From Lentilitoribacter sp. Alg239-R112 (GTDB taxonomy: Bacteria > Pseudomonadota > Alphaproteobacteria > Rhizobiales > Rhizobiaceae), in NCBI RefSeq assembly GCF_900537175.1, contig NZ_LS999834.1, forward strand, positions 187,473-251,472: a stretch of 64,000 nucleotides of DNA, given 5' to 3'. The position numbers and the translations under genes were made by a program. The notes under the pieces are model-generated. The model saw only the letters and a list, made by a program, of their open reading frames with translations, ran no database searches and had not been told where the DNA came from. Positions 1-8,869 of this stretch are shown one piece after another; position 1 is the first letter of the stretch, and each line of letters begins with the position of its first letter.

Positions 1-932
1 ACTTTTCCGCAGTTAACGATGGTGAAATTATAAAGCAAACTTTTAAGAAGCAGCGACCATCAGGCATGTATGGATTTGTCTTCAATACTCGTCGCGACAT
101 TTTTAAAGATATTAAAGTGCGCAAAGCACTCTCTTTGATGTTCGATTTTGAATGGATCAACAAAAATCTTTATGGCGGAGTTTACACACGGACGCAAAGT
201 TTCTGGCAAGGGTCAGACTTATCCAGCTACCAAAACCCGGCAAATGACATTGAGAAGGCACTGTTAGCGCCCTTCCCTGATGCCGTCTCTCAAGACATTA
301 TGGATGGTACCTATCAGTTGCCCGTCACGGATGCATCTGGTCGTGATCGTAAATTGCTGCGCCAAGCTTTGGGCCTGTTTCAAGAAGCGGGTTATAAAAT
401 TGATGGTGGCAAGCTTATTGGCACCGATGGCAAACAGCTTACATTCGAAGTGATGCCTCAAAACGAGGATCAGGAAAAGCTAGCTCTGGCCTACCAGCGT
501 TCGCTTAAGGCTCTTGGCATCGAGATGTCGGTAAGAACAGTGGATGATGCGCAATATCAAAAACGTTCGCAAACATATGATTTTGATATGATTATAAAAG
601 CCTTTACATCCTCATTTTCGCCCGGTGGCGAGCAAGTTTGGCGTTGGAGTTCCCGTGCTGTCGAGCCAGAAGGCACATTTAACTTCGCTGGTGTTGCAAG
701 CCCCGCTGTTGACGCAATGATTGATGCGCTTGTGAATGCGCGGACAACAGAAGATTTCCAAGCTGCAGTGCGCGCTTATGATCGTACCCTGCTTTCAGGA
801 CATTATATTATTCCAGCTTACCATCTGGGTGAGACATGGGTTGCTCATCGAGATTACATCAAATTTCCTGAAGGTAAGCAGCCGATTTATGGCTATCAGT
901 TACCTGTTTGGTGGGATGGACGCGCAGAATAA
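1..932 (+). CDS. YejA-like extracellular solute-binding protein, family 5 (C-terminal part)
   Basis: This is the C-terminal part of a periplasmic peptide-type binding protein (SBP family 5) of an ABC importer. The reading frame is open from base 3, so the true start and signal peptide lie upstream of the window. The visible roughly 310 residues include a family-5 core with FNTRRDIFKDIKVRKALS and end in YGYQLPVWWDG, a tail typical of the YejA / microcin-C-type branch. That branch binds oligopeptides or peptide-like compounds and delivers them to YejBEF-like subunits. No permease follows: a DsbA-like gene starts 18 bases downstream, so the permease genes, if linked, are upstream. The substrate cannot be deduced. 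Confidence 0.85.
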   Translation, partial: FSAVNDGEIIKQTFKKQRPSGMYGFVFNTRRDIFKDIKVRKALSLMFDFEWINKNLYGGVYTRTQSFWQGSDLSSYQNPANDIEKALLAPFPDAVSQDIMDGTYQLPVTDASGRDRKLLRQALGLFQEAGYKIDGGKLIGTDGKQLTFEVMPQNEDQEKLALAYQRSLKALGIEMSVRTVDDAQYQKRSQTYDFDMIIKAFTSSFSPGGEQVWRWSSRAVEPEGTFNFAGVASPAVDAMIDALVNARTTEDFQAAVRAYDRTLLSGHYIIPAYHLGETWVAHRDYIKFPEGKQPIYGYQLPVWWDGRAE

Positions 933-949
933 AATTTAAAGGATCATCC

Positions 950-1627
950 ATGACCGACGACAATCAAAAGCAACATGTCACGATCGATATTGTATCTGAC
1001 GTTATGTGTCCTTGGTGTCATATCGGGCGCAAACGCTTGAATGATGCCTTGAGTGAATTAGGTGATGATATTAAAACAACAGTGCATTGGTTACCCTATC
1101 AACTTGATGCAACTTTGCCTAAGGAAGGCAAAAACCGGCAGCAATATTTCATCGACAAATTCGGATCATTAGATGCACATGAGCAAATCTATGCGCCGAT
1201 TAATGAGGCGGGAAAGGCCGAAGAAATACCATTTCGTCTGAATGATATTACAGTATCACCCAATACACTTGATGCGCATAGATTGATTTTCTGGGCTGGG
1301 CGTGATCATGGCTCAGATATGCAGAATAAGCTTGTTAATATTCTCATGCAATTTTATTTCGAGCAGGGCAAGCATATCGGCGATGATGATGTGCTTGTAG
1401 AAGCCGCTGAACATGCAGGTATGCCTGGGGAGAAAACGCGCTACATGCTTGCATCGGACGAAAGCAAAGAAGTCATACAAAATCAAATTGAAACCATCAA
1501 ATCATCCGGCGTTAATGGCGTACCTGTGTTTATCTTAAATAAAAAGTATGCTCTTGAAGGCGCGCAAAGCAAAAGCGTAATAAGGGATACAATTCAAGAA
1601 GTTATAAAGTTAAGTGAAAGTGATTAG
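950..1627 (+). CDS. DsbA-family thiol oxidoreductase, FrnE-like
   Basis: A 225-residue thioredoxin-fold protein of the DsbA / FrnE / 2-hydroxychromene-2-carboxylate isomerase group. The redox motif CPWC is near residue 22, followed by the helical insertion, and a cis-proline loop (VNGVPVFI) lies near residue 190. There is no signal peptide, which fits the cytoplasmic FrnE branch. FrnE-like proteins act as disulfide oxidoreductases linked to oxidative-stress tolerance; the substrate is unknown. The ATG at 950 is preferred over an upstream in-frame start at 908 because an AAAGGA Shine-Dalgarno sequence lies about 7 bases before it and the extra residues overlap the previous gene. The 3' end overlaps the convergent mfd gene by 4 bases. 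Confidence 0.88.
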   Translation: MTDDNQKQHVTIDIVSDVMCPWCHIGRKRLNDALSELGDDIKTTVHWLPYQLDATLPKEGKNRQQYFIDKFGSLDAHEQIYAPINEAGKAEEIPFRLNDITVSPNTLDAHRLIFWAGRDHGSDMQNKLVNILMQFYFEQGKHIGDDDVLVEAAEHAGMPGEKTRYMLASDESKEVIQNQIETIKSSGVNGVPVFILNKKYALEGAQSKSVIRDTIQEVIKLSESD

Positions 1628-4600
1628 TTAGCATCACTTTCAGCTATTTTCGCTAGTTTTGTCATCACCACAGCAGATCCCGCAAGTCGCTTGTCGGCAT
1701 CGGTCAATTTGCGAGCAAAGAAGATACTCTGATCTGCTCTAATCTTAGCTTGGTTGCTTGGGTCAGACAGGTGTGCAACGAGCCCTGAGGGGTTAGGAAA
1801 TTCACCATTTCTAAAGTTTACAACAATACCTTTTGGACCGGCATCCAGCTTCTCAACATTGGCAGTCCGGCAAAGGGTTTTAATATAAACAACTTTCAAT
1901 AAATGTTTGACTTCGACTGGTAATTTGCCAAATCGATCAACCAATTCTGCGCCAAATTCGTCTATTTCAGATAATTCTTCAATATCACCCAGACGGCGAT
2001 AAAGGCTAAGGCGCAGATTGATATCTGGTACATAATTCTCCGGTATCATTACCGGAGCGCCAACCGTAATTTGTGGTGACCATCCACCATCACTGGCAAG
2101 TTCATCACCTTTAAGTTCGGCAATCGCTTCTTCCAGCATGTGTTGATAAAGTTCAAAACCAACTTCTTTGATGTGTCCAGATTGCGCATCACCCAATAGA
2201 TTGCCAGCGCCACGAATATCCAAATCATGACTGGCAAGTTGGAACCCGGCTCCGAGCGTATCAAGTGACTGAAGAACTTTTAGGCGGCGTTCGGCAGTTG
2301 ATGTAAGCGTTTTATTGAGCGGGAGCGTAAAGAGTGCAAACGCGCGAACCTTGGAGCGCCCAACACGTCCACGAAGCTGATAGAGTTGCGCTAAACCAAA
2401 CATATCTGCTCTATGGACAATCAATGTGTTGGCCGCTGGCACATCAAGACCAGATTCAACGATGGTCGTCGAGAGGAGAACATCATACTGACCTTCATAA
2501 AAGGCCGTCATAATATCATCCAATTCACCAGGTGGCATTTGCCCGTGCGCAACAGCGACCTTTAGTTCGGGAATTTCAGCCTCTAAAAATGCATGGACTT
2601 CTTCGATATCTTTTATACGCGGAGCGACATAAAAACTTTGTCCGCCGCGATAATGCTCACGAAGCAATGTCTCACGGATAATCATCGTGTCAAACGGCGA
2701 TATAAATGTGCGGACTGCCAAACGATCAACGGGAGGTGTCGTTATGAGCGACAACTCCCTCACACCCGTCATTGCAAGCTGCATTGTGCGTGGAATCGGA
2801 GTTGCAGAAAGAGTGAGGACATGAACGTCTGATTTCATCTCTTTTAACCGTTCTTTATGCTTAACCCCAAAGCGCTGCTCCTCATCGATGATAAGTAGAC
2901 CCAAATTAGCAAATTTTATGGAGTCGCCAAGCAAGGCATGTGTGCCAATCACAATGTCTGTTTTACCAGATTCCAGTTCTTTTTTGGTGGACGTAAGTTT
3001 TTTGGCGCCAACCAATCGCGACGCGTGACCAACACGAAGTGGAAGTCCGCGCATACGTTCTGAGAAACTTTTAAAATGTTGACGCGCAAGTAATGTGGTT
3101 GGCACGACAACCGCCACCTGAACACCATTCATCGCAGCGATAAAGGCTGCGCGAATGGCAACTTCGGTTTTACCAAAGCCAACATCACCACAAACAAGGC
3201 GATCCATTGGCAAGCCCGCCACCAAATCATCTTTTACAGAATCGATGGCATTCAGTTGATCTTCCGTCTCGTCATAAGGAAAAGAGGCTACAAACTCGTC
3301 GTATAGCCCTTCTGGAGCGGTCAATGATGGCGCATGACGGGTATGCCGCGCCGCTGCTATGGCGATCAGTTGATCTGCCATATCCATCAAACGCTTTTTG
3401 AGCTTTGCTTTACGAGATTGCCAAGCAACACCGCCAAGCTTATCAAGAGTTACGGTGGTGTCATCTGAACCATATCTTGATAATAATTCAATATTTTCAA
3501 CAGGCAGAAAAAGCTTGTCGTCACCTAGATACCGTAACTCCAAACATGCATGTGGCGCCCCACCAGCTTCAATAGTCTGTAGTCCGACGAATTTGGCAAT
3601 ACCATGCTCAGCATGAACAACATAAGTACCTTCTTCTAGTCCCGCGACTTCAGAAATAAAGTCAGCGCCCTTACGCTTGCGTTTTGAGCGACGGACAAGC
3701 CTATCACCAAGAATATCTTGCTCACCAATGATCGCAAAATCTTCATTTTCAAAACCACTTTCAAGTGAAAGAATAGCTGATGCCGCCTGCCCCTTTTTAA
3801 CTGCCGCCAAAGCATCAAACGAACCGATGGGTTTGATGTTTTCAAGGCCATGTTCGTTTAGAACCTGAAGCATGCGATCAAGGGAACCGTCGCTCCAGCC
3901 TGTTACGAGAACTTTTTGTCCAGACGCACGCTTGTTGGAAATATGTTTGACGACCTGATCAAATACATTCGTTCGAGATTCATCCTGCTTTTTCTCCACA
4001 TTACTTGCCCATCTGGGACCTGGCTTGAGGGAAAGCGGTAATATTTGCCGATGATCCGTTTCGGGTTCTTCAAACGGCGTGAAGCGAATATATCTTACCA
4101 GTTCGAGGTTTTTTGTGAATTCTTCATGTGTGAGATAAAGGTCATCCGGCAGGATTGGCTTGTACGGTGCTGATTGTCCTAATGCTGACTTTGATCCCTC
4201 AAGCGTATTTAAACGCGCATCATAGTGATCATCGATTTGATCACGACGCTCCTTTGCCGCTTCAAGCGCTACATGGTCGGCGGTGACTGTAAAACCCGAT
4301 AAATAATCGAAAAGCGTTTCCACCTCCGCATAAAACATTGGAAGCCAATGTTCCATACCAGAAAACCGTCTACCGACGCTGATCGCTTGATAAAGCGCAT
4401 CGTCACGTGTTGCAGCGCCAAATGCTGTTAGATAATTAGTTCTAAAGCGTGCAATATTTGGCGAATCGAGCGCAATTTCACTCATAGCATTGAGTGAAAA
4501 CTGCTTTAGCTGTTTTTTTGTACGCTGCGTTTCAGGATCAAATGATCGGATGCTTTCGAGCGTATCGCCAAAAAAATCAAGTCGGATTGGTACATCAGAA

Positions 4601-5142
4601 CCGGGAATAAATAGATCCACAATCCCACCGCGAATGGCATATTCACCCACTTCGCGCACAGTATCTGTACGATCAAAACCAAGCCCCTCAAGCCGCGGAG
4701 GTAGGTCATCCATATGCAAATGCGCGCCAGCTTTAGCTGAAAATGCGAGGCTTTTAAGCTGGGAGGATGGTGTGAGCCGCTGCATTATTGCATTGACCGT
4801 GGTGAGTAAAATTACCGGCTTAGACTTCTCACTATGAGCAATCAATCGGCCAAGTGTGGATAGCCGTTTTGCAACGATATCAGACCCGGGCGATACCCGG
4901 TCATAGGGTAAACAATCCCAACCGGGAAATGTAAGCACCTCGACATTGGGGGCATAAAATGAGAGAGTTTGCGCAAAATCTGCCATACGTTGACCATCGG
5001 CCATGATATGGGCGACAGACTTTCCATCACGTGCCAATTCTGCAAGCACAAGAGCTTCGGCGCCTGAAGGTACATTGGAGATAATCACAGGACCCAATCG
5101 GCTTGTGATATCAGCCGTGGAAAATCCGGCTATTGCACTCAT
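1624..5142 (-). CDS. mfd: Transcription-repair coupling factor Mfd
   Basis: A 1172-residue SF2 translocase that removes RNA polymerase stalled at DNA lesions and recruits the UvrABC machinery. The N-terminal UvrB-like module spans about residues 1-340. The RNA-polymerase-interacting (CarD-like) domain contains YVVHAEHGIAKFVG near residue 510. The motor has Walker A GDVGFGKTE near 650, the DEEQ box (LLIIDEEQRFG) near 755, SATPIPRT in motif III, and motif VI QLRGRVGRS near 925. The TRCF C-terminal domain follows. Length is normal for the family. It lies 29 bases downstream of sdhE on the same strand, so the two are probably cotranscribed. RecG, a related translocase, is encoded divergently next door, a frequent alphaproteobacterial arrangement. 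Confidence 0.98.
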   Translation of the reverse strand: MSAIAGFSTADITSRLGPVIISNVPSGAEALVLAELARDGKSVAHIMADGQRMADFAQTLSFYAPNVEVLTFPGWDCLPYDRVSPGSDIVAKRLSTLGRLIAHSEKSKPVILLTTVNAIMQRLTPSSQLKSLAFSAKAGAHLHMDDLPPRLEGLGFDRTDTVREVGEYAIRGGIVDLFIPGSDVPIRLDFFGDTLESIRSFDPETQRTKKQLKQFSLNAMSEIALDSPNIARFRTNYLTAFGAATRDDALYQAISVGRRFSGMEHWLPMFYAEVETLFDYLSGFTVTADHVALEAAKERRDQIDDHYDARLNTLEGSKSALGQSAPYKPILPDDLYLTHEEFTKNLELVRYIRFTPFEEPETDHRQILPLSLKPGPRWASNVEKKQDESRTNVFDQVVKHISNKRASGQKVLVTGWSDGSLDRMLQVLNEHGLENIKPIGSFDALAAVKKGQAASAILSLESGFENEDFAIIGEQDILGDRLVRRSKRKRKGADFISEVAGLEEGTYVVHAEHGIAKFVGLQTIEAGGAPHACLELRYLGDDKLFLPVENIELLSRYGSDDTTVTLDKLGGVAWQSRKAKLKKRLMDMADQLIAIAAARHTRHAPSLTAPEGLYDEFVASFPYDETEDQLNAIDSVKDDLVAGLPMDRLVCGDVGFGKTEVAIRAAFIAAMNGVQVAVVVPTTLLARQHFKSFSERMRGLPLRVGHASRLVGAKKLTSTKKELESGKTDIVIGTHALLGDSIKFANLGLLIIDEEQRFGVKHKERLKEMKSDVHVLTLSATPIPRTMQLAMTGVRELSLITTPPVDRLAVRTFISPFDTMIIRETLLREHYRGGQSFYVAPRIKDIEEVHAFLEAEIPELKVAVAHGQMPPGELDDIMTAFYEGQYDVLLSTTIVESGLDVPAANTLIVHRADMFGLAQLYQLRGRVGRSKVRAFALFTLPLNKTLTSTAERRLKVLQSLDTLGAGFQLASHDLDIRGAGNLLGDAQSGHIKEVGFELYQHMLEEAIAELKGDELASDGGWSPQITVGAPVMIPENYVPDINLRLSLYRRLGDIEELSEIDEFGAELVDRFGKLPVEVKHLLKVVYIKTLCRTANVEKLDAGPKGIVVNFRNGEFPNPSGLVAHLSDPSNQAKIRADQSIFFARKLTDADKRLAGSAVVMTKLAKIAESDAN

Positions 5143-5171
5143 GTTAACAGCTCCAAAGCGGGGAAATGATG

Positions 5172-5453
5172 TTAGTAGTTGGGTTTATAGTCAATGACGC
5201 GCCGAAACAACGGTGTATTCAACTCATCTGGCGTCGGTACTTCGCGCATGATCCATTTCGATAAATCGGTATCCTCATGGGACATAATAAACTCGAGTTC
5301 ATCTAAATCAGAATCATCCAAATCATGAAGGAAATTATCCACAAAATGGCCGAATACAAGGTCCATTTCTTTTGTCCCACGATGCCACGCCCTAAATTTA
5401 ATGCGCGCACGCCTGCGATCAAGTTTACTACTGCTTTGAGTTGTTCCGGTCAT
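5172..5453 (-). CDS. sdhE: FAD assembly factor SdhE (succinate dehydrogenase assembly factor 2 family)
   Basis: A 93-residue protein of the SdhE / SDHAF2 / DUF339 family, which promotes covalent flavinylation of the succinate dehydrogenase flavoprotein. The family signature RGTKEMD (RGxxE) is at about residues 25-31, and the acidic helical part and the WIMREVPTP segment match the fold. The start ATG gives a normal-length N-terminus rich in Arg and Lys. The gene stops 30 bases before mfd on the same strand and is divergent from recG. It is placed away from the sdh operon, as is common in this class. Confidence 0.93.
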   Translation of the reverse strand: MTGTTQSSSKLDRRRARIKFRAWHRGTKEMDLVFGHFVDNFLHDLDDSDLDELEFIMSHEDTDLSKWIMREVPTPDELNTPLFRRVIDYKPNY

Positions 5454-5538
5454 AACGGCCTATATACGTGACAAAATTTGTCTTGTCAGGACGTCAAATA
5501 GCACTTTGCCCGATTAATTTTGAATGATACAAAAACCT

Positions 5539-7647
5539 ATGCGTCCAAATGAAATAGATATGTTCTTCAAAAGCGTAACCTCAATCAATGGCATTGGTCC
5601 AAAAGTGGCTGATCTTATTGCGCGTGTAACGGGACGTGAAAGCCGTGATGAGACTAAAATTGTTGATCTGATCTATCATGTACCAAGTAGCCTGATAGAC
5701 CGACAAATTGGTCCAGGGGTCTCACATATGGTCGATGGTGCCGTTTCAACTGTCCGTGTAACTGTGGATAGCCATCAAGCCCCTCCGCGTGGGCGCGGAA
5801 ACATTCCTTACCGCGTTTTTGCGCATGATGAGACTGGTGAGATATCTTTTGTCTTTTTCAAAGCGCATCAATCATGGCTGGAGAAAAGCCTACCCGAAGG
5901 TGAAAAGGTTATCGTATCAGGTAAAGCTAGTTGGTTTAACGGGCAAGCTTCTATGGTTCATCCTGATTTTATGATGGCTGAAGATAAAGCCAAAGATATG
6001 CCTCGATATGAGACTGTCTATCCGCTAACGGCAGGCTTATCTTTAAAGATTCTCAAGAAGGGCATTAACGAAGTGGTCAGCACTTTGCCTGATCTCCCGG
6101 ACTGGATTGATAAAGAACTTGCAAAAAAACACTCATTCCCCAGTTACAAAGATGCGCTCGATCAAATCCATCATCCTCGGGATATGGCAGACATGGAACC
6201 GCAAGCCCCGGCGCGGCGACGTTTAGCATATGATGAATTCCTGGCTGGTCAGTTATCTTTGGCTCTTGTCCGGCAATCTATTAGAAAACTTCCTGGTGAT
6301 CCGTTGCATGTCAAAGGCATTTTAAGACGCAAGATTGTAGATGCCCTTCCGTTTAGTCTTACCAATAGCCAAAATGACGCCATCCAAGATATTTTATTAG
6401 ATATGAATAAGGATGAGCGCATGTTGCGGCTCTTACAAGGCGATGTGGGAGCTGGTAAGACAATAGTTGCACTCGCTGCTATGGCAGACGCTGTCGAGGC
6501 GGGTGGACAAGCTGTACTTATGGCACCAACCGAAATTCTGGCCCGACAACATCATGCATCTCTTTCCAAGATGGCAGCGGCAGCGGGCATCTCAATCGAC
6601 ATATTAGTTGGGAAAAGCAAAGCAGCAGAACGCCGCGAAGTGCTTGAACGTATTGAAGATGGGCGTGCGCAGATTATTGTCGGAACGCATGCTCTGTTCC
6701 AAGATGCTGTAATCTATAAAAAGTTACTCGTGGCCGTAGTTGATGAACAGCATCGTTTTGGTGTTCATCAACGGCTTCGCTTAACTGCCAAAGGTGTTGC
6801 ACCTCATATGTTGGTTATGACAGCAACCCCAATTCCTCGTACGCTGGTTCTATCTGCTTTTGGTGACATGGATGTCTCGAAATTGACCGAAAAACCTGCC
6901 GGACGAAAACCGATTTCAACGGTATCAGTTGATCGAGATCGTCTGCCTCAAATGGTGGATCGCTTACGTGTTGCTACCGCCGACGGTAAAAAAGCCTATT
7001 GGATCTGCCCGCTGGTTGAAGATTCTGAACTAAGCGATTTAACCTCTGCAGAAGCGCGAGCAGAGGAGCTGCAACGTGCCTTGCCCGATGTGCCTGTCGG
7101 TCTTGTTCATGGTCGGATGAAAGGTGATGAAAAAGACGACGCCATGGAAGCGTTTAAACGCGGTGATACGCGTATTTTGGTCGCAACAACTGTCATAGAA
7201 GTCGGTGTTGATGTGCCAGATGCTACAATCATTGTGATCGAACATGCCGAACGTTTTGGCCTTGCACAACTGCACCAACTACGCGGACGTGTGGGACGCG
7301 GAGATGAGGCATCAAGCTGTGTATTATTATTTAAATCACCGCTATCTGAAACTGCACAAGCTCGGCTGAACATATTGCGTGAGACTGAGGATGGGTTTCG
7401 CATAGCAGAAGAAGATTTGCGATTGCGTGGTGAAGGCGAACTTTTAGGAACCCGGCAATCCGGTACGCCTGGCTTTCGCATTGCACAATTGGATGCGCAC
7501 TCTGATTTGCTTGAAATTGCTCGGAATGACGCGCGATACATCATCGAGACCGATGCTTCACTGTCCTCAGAACGTGGTAAAGCCATCAAAATGCTTCTTT
7601 ATCTGATGCGCCGGGATGAGGCCATTCGGTTCATTCGTGCTGGATAA
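5539..7647 (+). CDS. recG: ATP-dependent DNA helicase RecG
   Basis: A monomeric SF2 translocase that remodels stalled replication forks and Holliday junctions. The N-terminal wedge/OB domain begins with a helix-hairpin-like INGIGPKVADL stretch. Helicase motifs are Walker A GDVGAGKTIVA near residue 302, DEQH (VVDEQHRFG) near 400, TATPIPRT, and motif VI QLRGRVGRGDE near 582. The C-terminal LRLRGEGELLGTRQSG segment is typical of RecG. I chose ATG 5539 because family members in this class begin MRP; an in-frame ATG at 5524 would add five residues. Neither start has a strong ribosome-binding site. The gene is divergent from sdhE-mfd across about 85 bases that must hold both promoters. Confidence 0.97.
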   Translation: MRPNEIDMFFKSVTSINGIGPKVADLIARVTGRESRDETKIVDLIYHVPSSLIDRQIGPGVSHMVDGAVSTVRVTVDSHQAPPRGRGNIPYRVFAHDETGEISFVFFKAHQSWLEKSLPEGEKVIVSGKASWFNGQASMVHPDFMMAEDKAKDMPRYETVYPLTAGLSLKILKKGINEVVSTLPDLPDWIDKELAKKHSFPSYKDALDQIHHPRDMADMEPQAPARRRLAYDEFLAGQLSLALVRQSIRKLPGDPLHVKGILRRKIVDALPFSLTNSQNDAIQDILLDMNKDERMLRLLQGDVGAGKTIVALAAMADAVEAGGQAVLMAPTEILARQHHASLSKMAAAAGISIDILVGKSKAAERREVLERIEDGRAQIIVGTHALFQDAVIYKKLLVAVVDEQHRFGVHQRLRLTAKGVAPHMLVMTATPIPRTLVLSAFGDMDVSKLTEKPAGRKPISTVSVDRDRLPQMVDRLRVATADGKKAYWICPLVEDSELSDLTSAEARAEELQRALPDVPVGLVHGRMKGDEKDDAMEAFKRGDTRILVATTVIEVGVDVPDATIIVIEHAERFGLAQLHQLRGRVGRGDEASSCVLLFKSPLSETAQARLNILRETEDGFRIAEEDLRLRGEGELLGTRQSGTPGFRIAQLDAHSDLLEIARNDARYIIETDASLSSERGKAIKMLLYLMRRDEAIRFIRAG

Positions 7648-7708
7648 GAGTGGCTCTTAGTTTTACAAAAAATTTGCTTGAACTTGACTTAATTCGTATT
7701 TTTGTTAA

Positions 7709-7720
7709 TTATTTAAATAA
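7709..7720. promoter_or_regulatory. Perfect AT-rich palindrome, candidate ArsR-type operator
   Basis: TTATTTAAATAA is a perfect 12-base palindrome 18 bases before the ATG of the ArsR-like gene. A TTGACT hexamer at 7684-7689 could be the -35 element of the same promoter, with an AT-rich -10 overlapping the palindrome. ArsR-family repressors usually bind AT-rich palindromes over their own promoters, so autorepression is plausible, but the site is not demonstrated. Confidence 0.45.
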
Positions 7721-7737
7721 CGAAGTAAGGAGACTAA

Positions 7738-8073
7738 ATGCAAAATCTATCCAATACTTTTTCTGCCTTAGGCGATAAAACTCGCTTTGCTGTTGTCGAA
7801 CAATTGCTTAATGAGGGCGAATTAAGCGTCAATGATCTTCAGAAAAATACCACGATATCGCCGCCAGCATTTTCGCGACACCTAAAAGTATTACGCGAGG
7901 CGGGTGTCATTCAGCAGCGAATTGATAAACAGAGGCGAATTTATTCAGTTCGTCCAGCCGCTGTTCAGGCTATTCACCGTTGGGTAATTGACCATCAGGA
8001 ATTTTGGCAAGCAAGTGTTGATCGTCTTGAGGATGCGCTGAATAGTTTCAATCCGGAGAAAGATCTAAAATGA
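7738..8073 (+). CDS. ArsR-family winged-helix transcriptional regulator
   Basis: A 111-residue ArsR/SmtB-type regulator. The winged-helix region includes LSVNDLQKNTTISPPAFSRH (recognition helix near residues 38-50) and a wing with QQRIDKQRRIYSVRP. I see no cysteine pair for arsenic or metal sensing. This fits the subgroup that sits in front of SRPBCC (AHSA1) genes and responds to unknown signals. A good AAGGAG ribosome-binding site precedes the ATG. The stop overlaps the next start (ATGA), so it is translationally coupled to the SRPBCC gene. It is the likely regulator of this three-gene cassette. Confidence 0.9.
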   Translation: MQNLSNTFSALGDKTRFAVVEQLLNEGELSVNDLQKNTTISPPAFSRHLKVLREAGVIQQRIDKQRRIYSVRPAAVQAIHRWVIDHQEFWQASVDRLEDALNSFNPEKDLK

Positions 8074-8501
8074 GTGATGTTGTTATTGAAAGAGAATTCA
8101 AACAAGCGCCTGATATAGTCTTTGCGTTCCTAACTCAGGTTGAAAACCTTTTAAAATGGTGGGGTCCTGAAGGTATTACGGTTCCCTCCCATGATTTAAG
8201 TTTAGGAGAGATTGGTCCATGGTTTTCTGAAATGAAGGGATCCAAGGGCGAAATTTTTAAAGTTAGCGGCGATGTTAAATCGGTTGTTCCGCCTGAATAT
8301 ATTGAATTCACATGGGCATGGCACGATGACAATGACGCAAGAGGTCATGAAAGTCACGTACGTTTTGAAGTTACGCCCTCCCCGAATGGCGGATCAACAT
8401 TCAAAGTTATTCATACAAATCTTGCTGATGATGAAAGCGCCAAAAATCACATGGGCGGTTGGACATCCAGCATAAACCGTCTTGAAAATGCGCTTGGTTA
8501 A
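8070..8501 (+). CDS. SRPBCC (AHSA1-like) domain protein
   Basis: A 143-residue START-like hydrophobic-ligand-binding fold of the activator-of-Hsp90-ATPase-1 (AHSA1) group. The typical N-terminal IEREFKQAPDIVFAFLT strand-helix, the KWWGPEGIT motif, and the C-terminal GGWTSSINRLENAL helix that closes the cavity are all visible. Ligand and function are unknown. It overlaps the ArsR-type gene by four bases and is followed 21 bases later by a YCII-like gene; this trio recurs in proteobacteria, and the ArsR-type protein presumably controls it. Confidence 0.88.
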   Translation: MSDVVIEREFKQAPDIVFAFLTQVENLLKWWGPEGITVPSHDLSLGEIGPWFSEMKGSKGEIFKVSGDVKSVVPPEYIEFTWAWHDDNDARGHESHVRFEVTPSPNGGSTFKVIHTNLADDESAKNHMGGWTSSINRLENALG

Positions 8502-8522
8502 AACACAAAAGGAGAATTGAAA

Positions 8523-8837
8523 ATGCCAAAATATGTATTTGCCTATCACGGTGGAAAAACGCCAGAATCAGAAGAGGAAGGTGCTAAAGTAATGGCTGCG
8601 TGGACAACGTGGTTTGAACAACTTGGCTCTGCAATTGTTGATGGCGGCGCACCCGTTGGTCAGTCAAAAACCGTATCAATATCTTCTGTAACTGATGATG
8701 GTGGAGCAAACCCGATCTCGGGCTACAGCATTATTCAAGCTGATACATTTGATGCGGCTACAGACATGGCCAAAGGGTGTCCGATGGTGATAGATTCTTC
8801 GGGCACCGTTGAAGTTGCTGAAATTCACGTAATGTAA
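8523..8837 (+). CDS. YCII-related domain protein
   Basis: A 104-residue protein of the YCII / DGPF fold (dimeric ferredoxin-like alpha-beta). It has the family-typical opening MPKYVFAYHGG and the WTTWFEQLGSAIVDGGAP segment, and ends in VEVAEIHVM. Biochemical function is unknown for most members. ATG 8523 is preferred over an in-frame TTG at 8517 because AGGAG at 8510-8514 is correctly spaced for the ATG. It is third in the ArsR-SRPBCC-YCII cassette and is followed by a GC-rich hairpin. Confidence 0.88.
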   Translation: MPKYVFAYHGGKTPESEEEGAKVMAAWTTWFEQLGSAIVDGGAPVGQSKTVSISSVTDDGGANPISGYSIIQADTFDAATDMAKGCPMVIDSSGTVEVAEIHVM

Positions 8838-8845
8838 ATAATGTT

Positions 8846-8862
8846 GGCGGGCTATGCCCGCC
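8846..8862. terminator. GC-rich hairpin between convergent genes
   Basis: GGCGGGC and GCCCGCC form a perfect 7-bp stem around a three-base loop (TAT), nine bases after the stop of the YCII-like gene and eight bases beyond the stop of the convergent DUF502 gene. There is no long T tract on either strand, so it is a weak or bidirectional terminator candidate. Confidence 0.6.
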
Positions 8863-8869
8863 GTACGCC

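Noticed and set aside
4490..4837. 115-codon plus-strand frame inside mfd
   Set aside because: It is antisense to the conserved N-terminal module of Mfd; composition is typical of a shadow frame.
7107..7589. 160-codon open frame on the minus strand inside recG
   Set aside because: It is antisense to strongly conserved helicase motifs of recG and has no family features.
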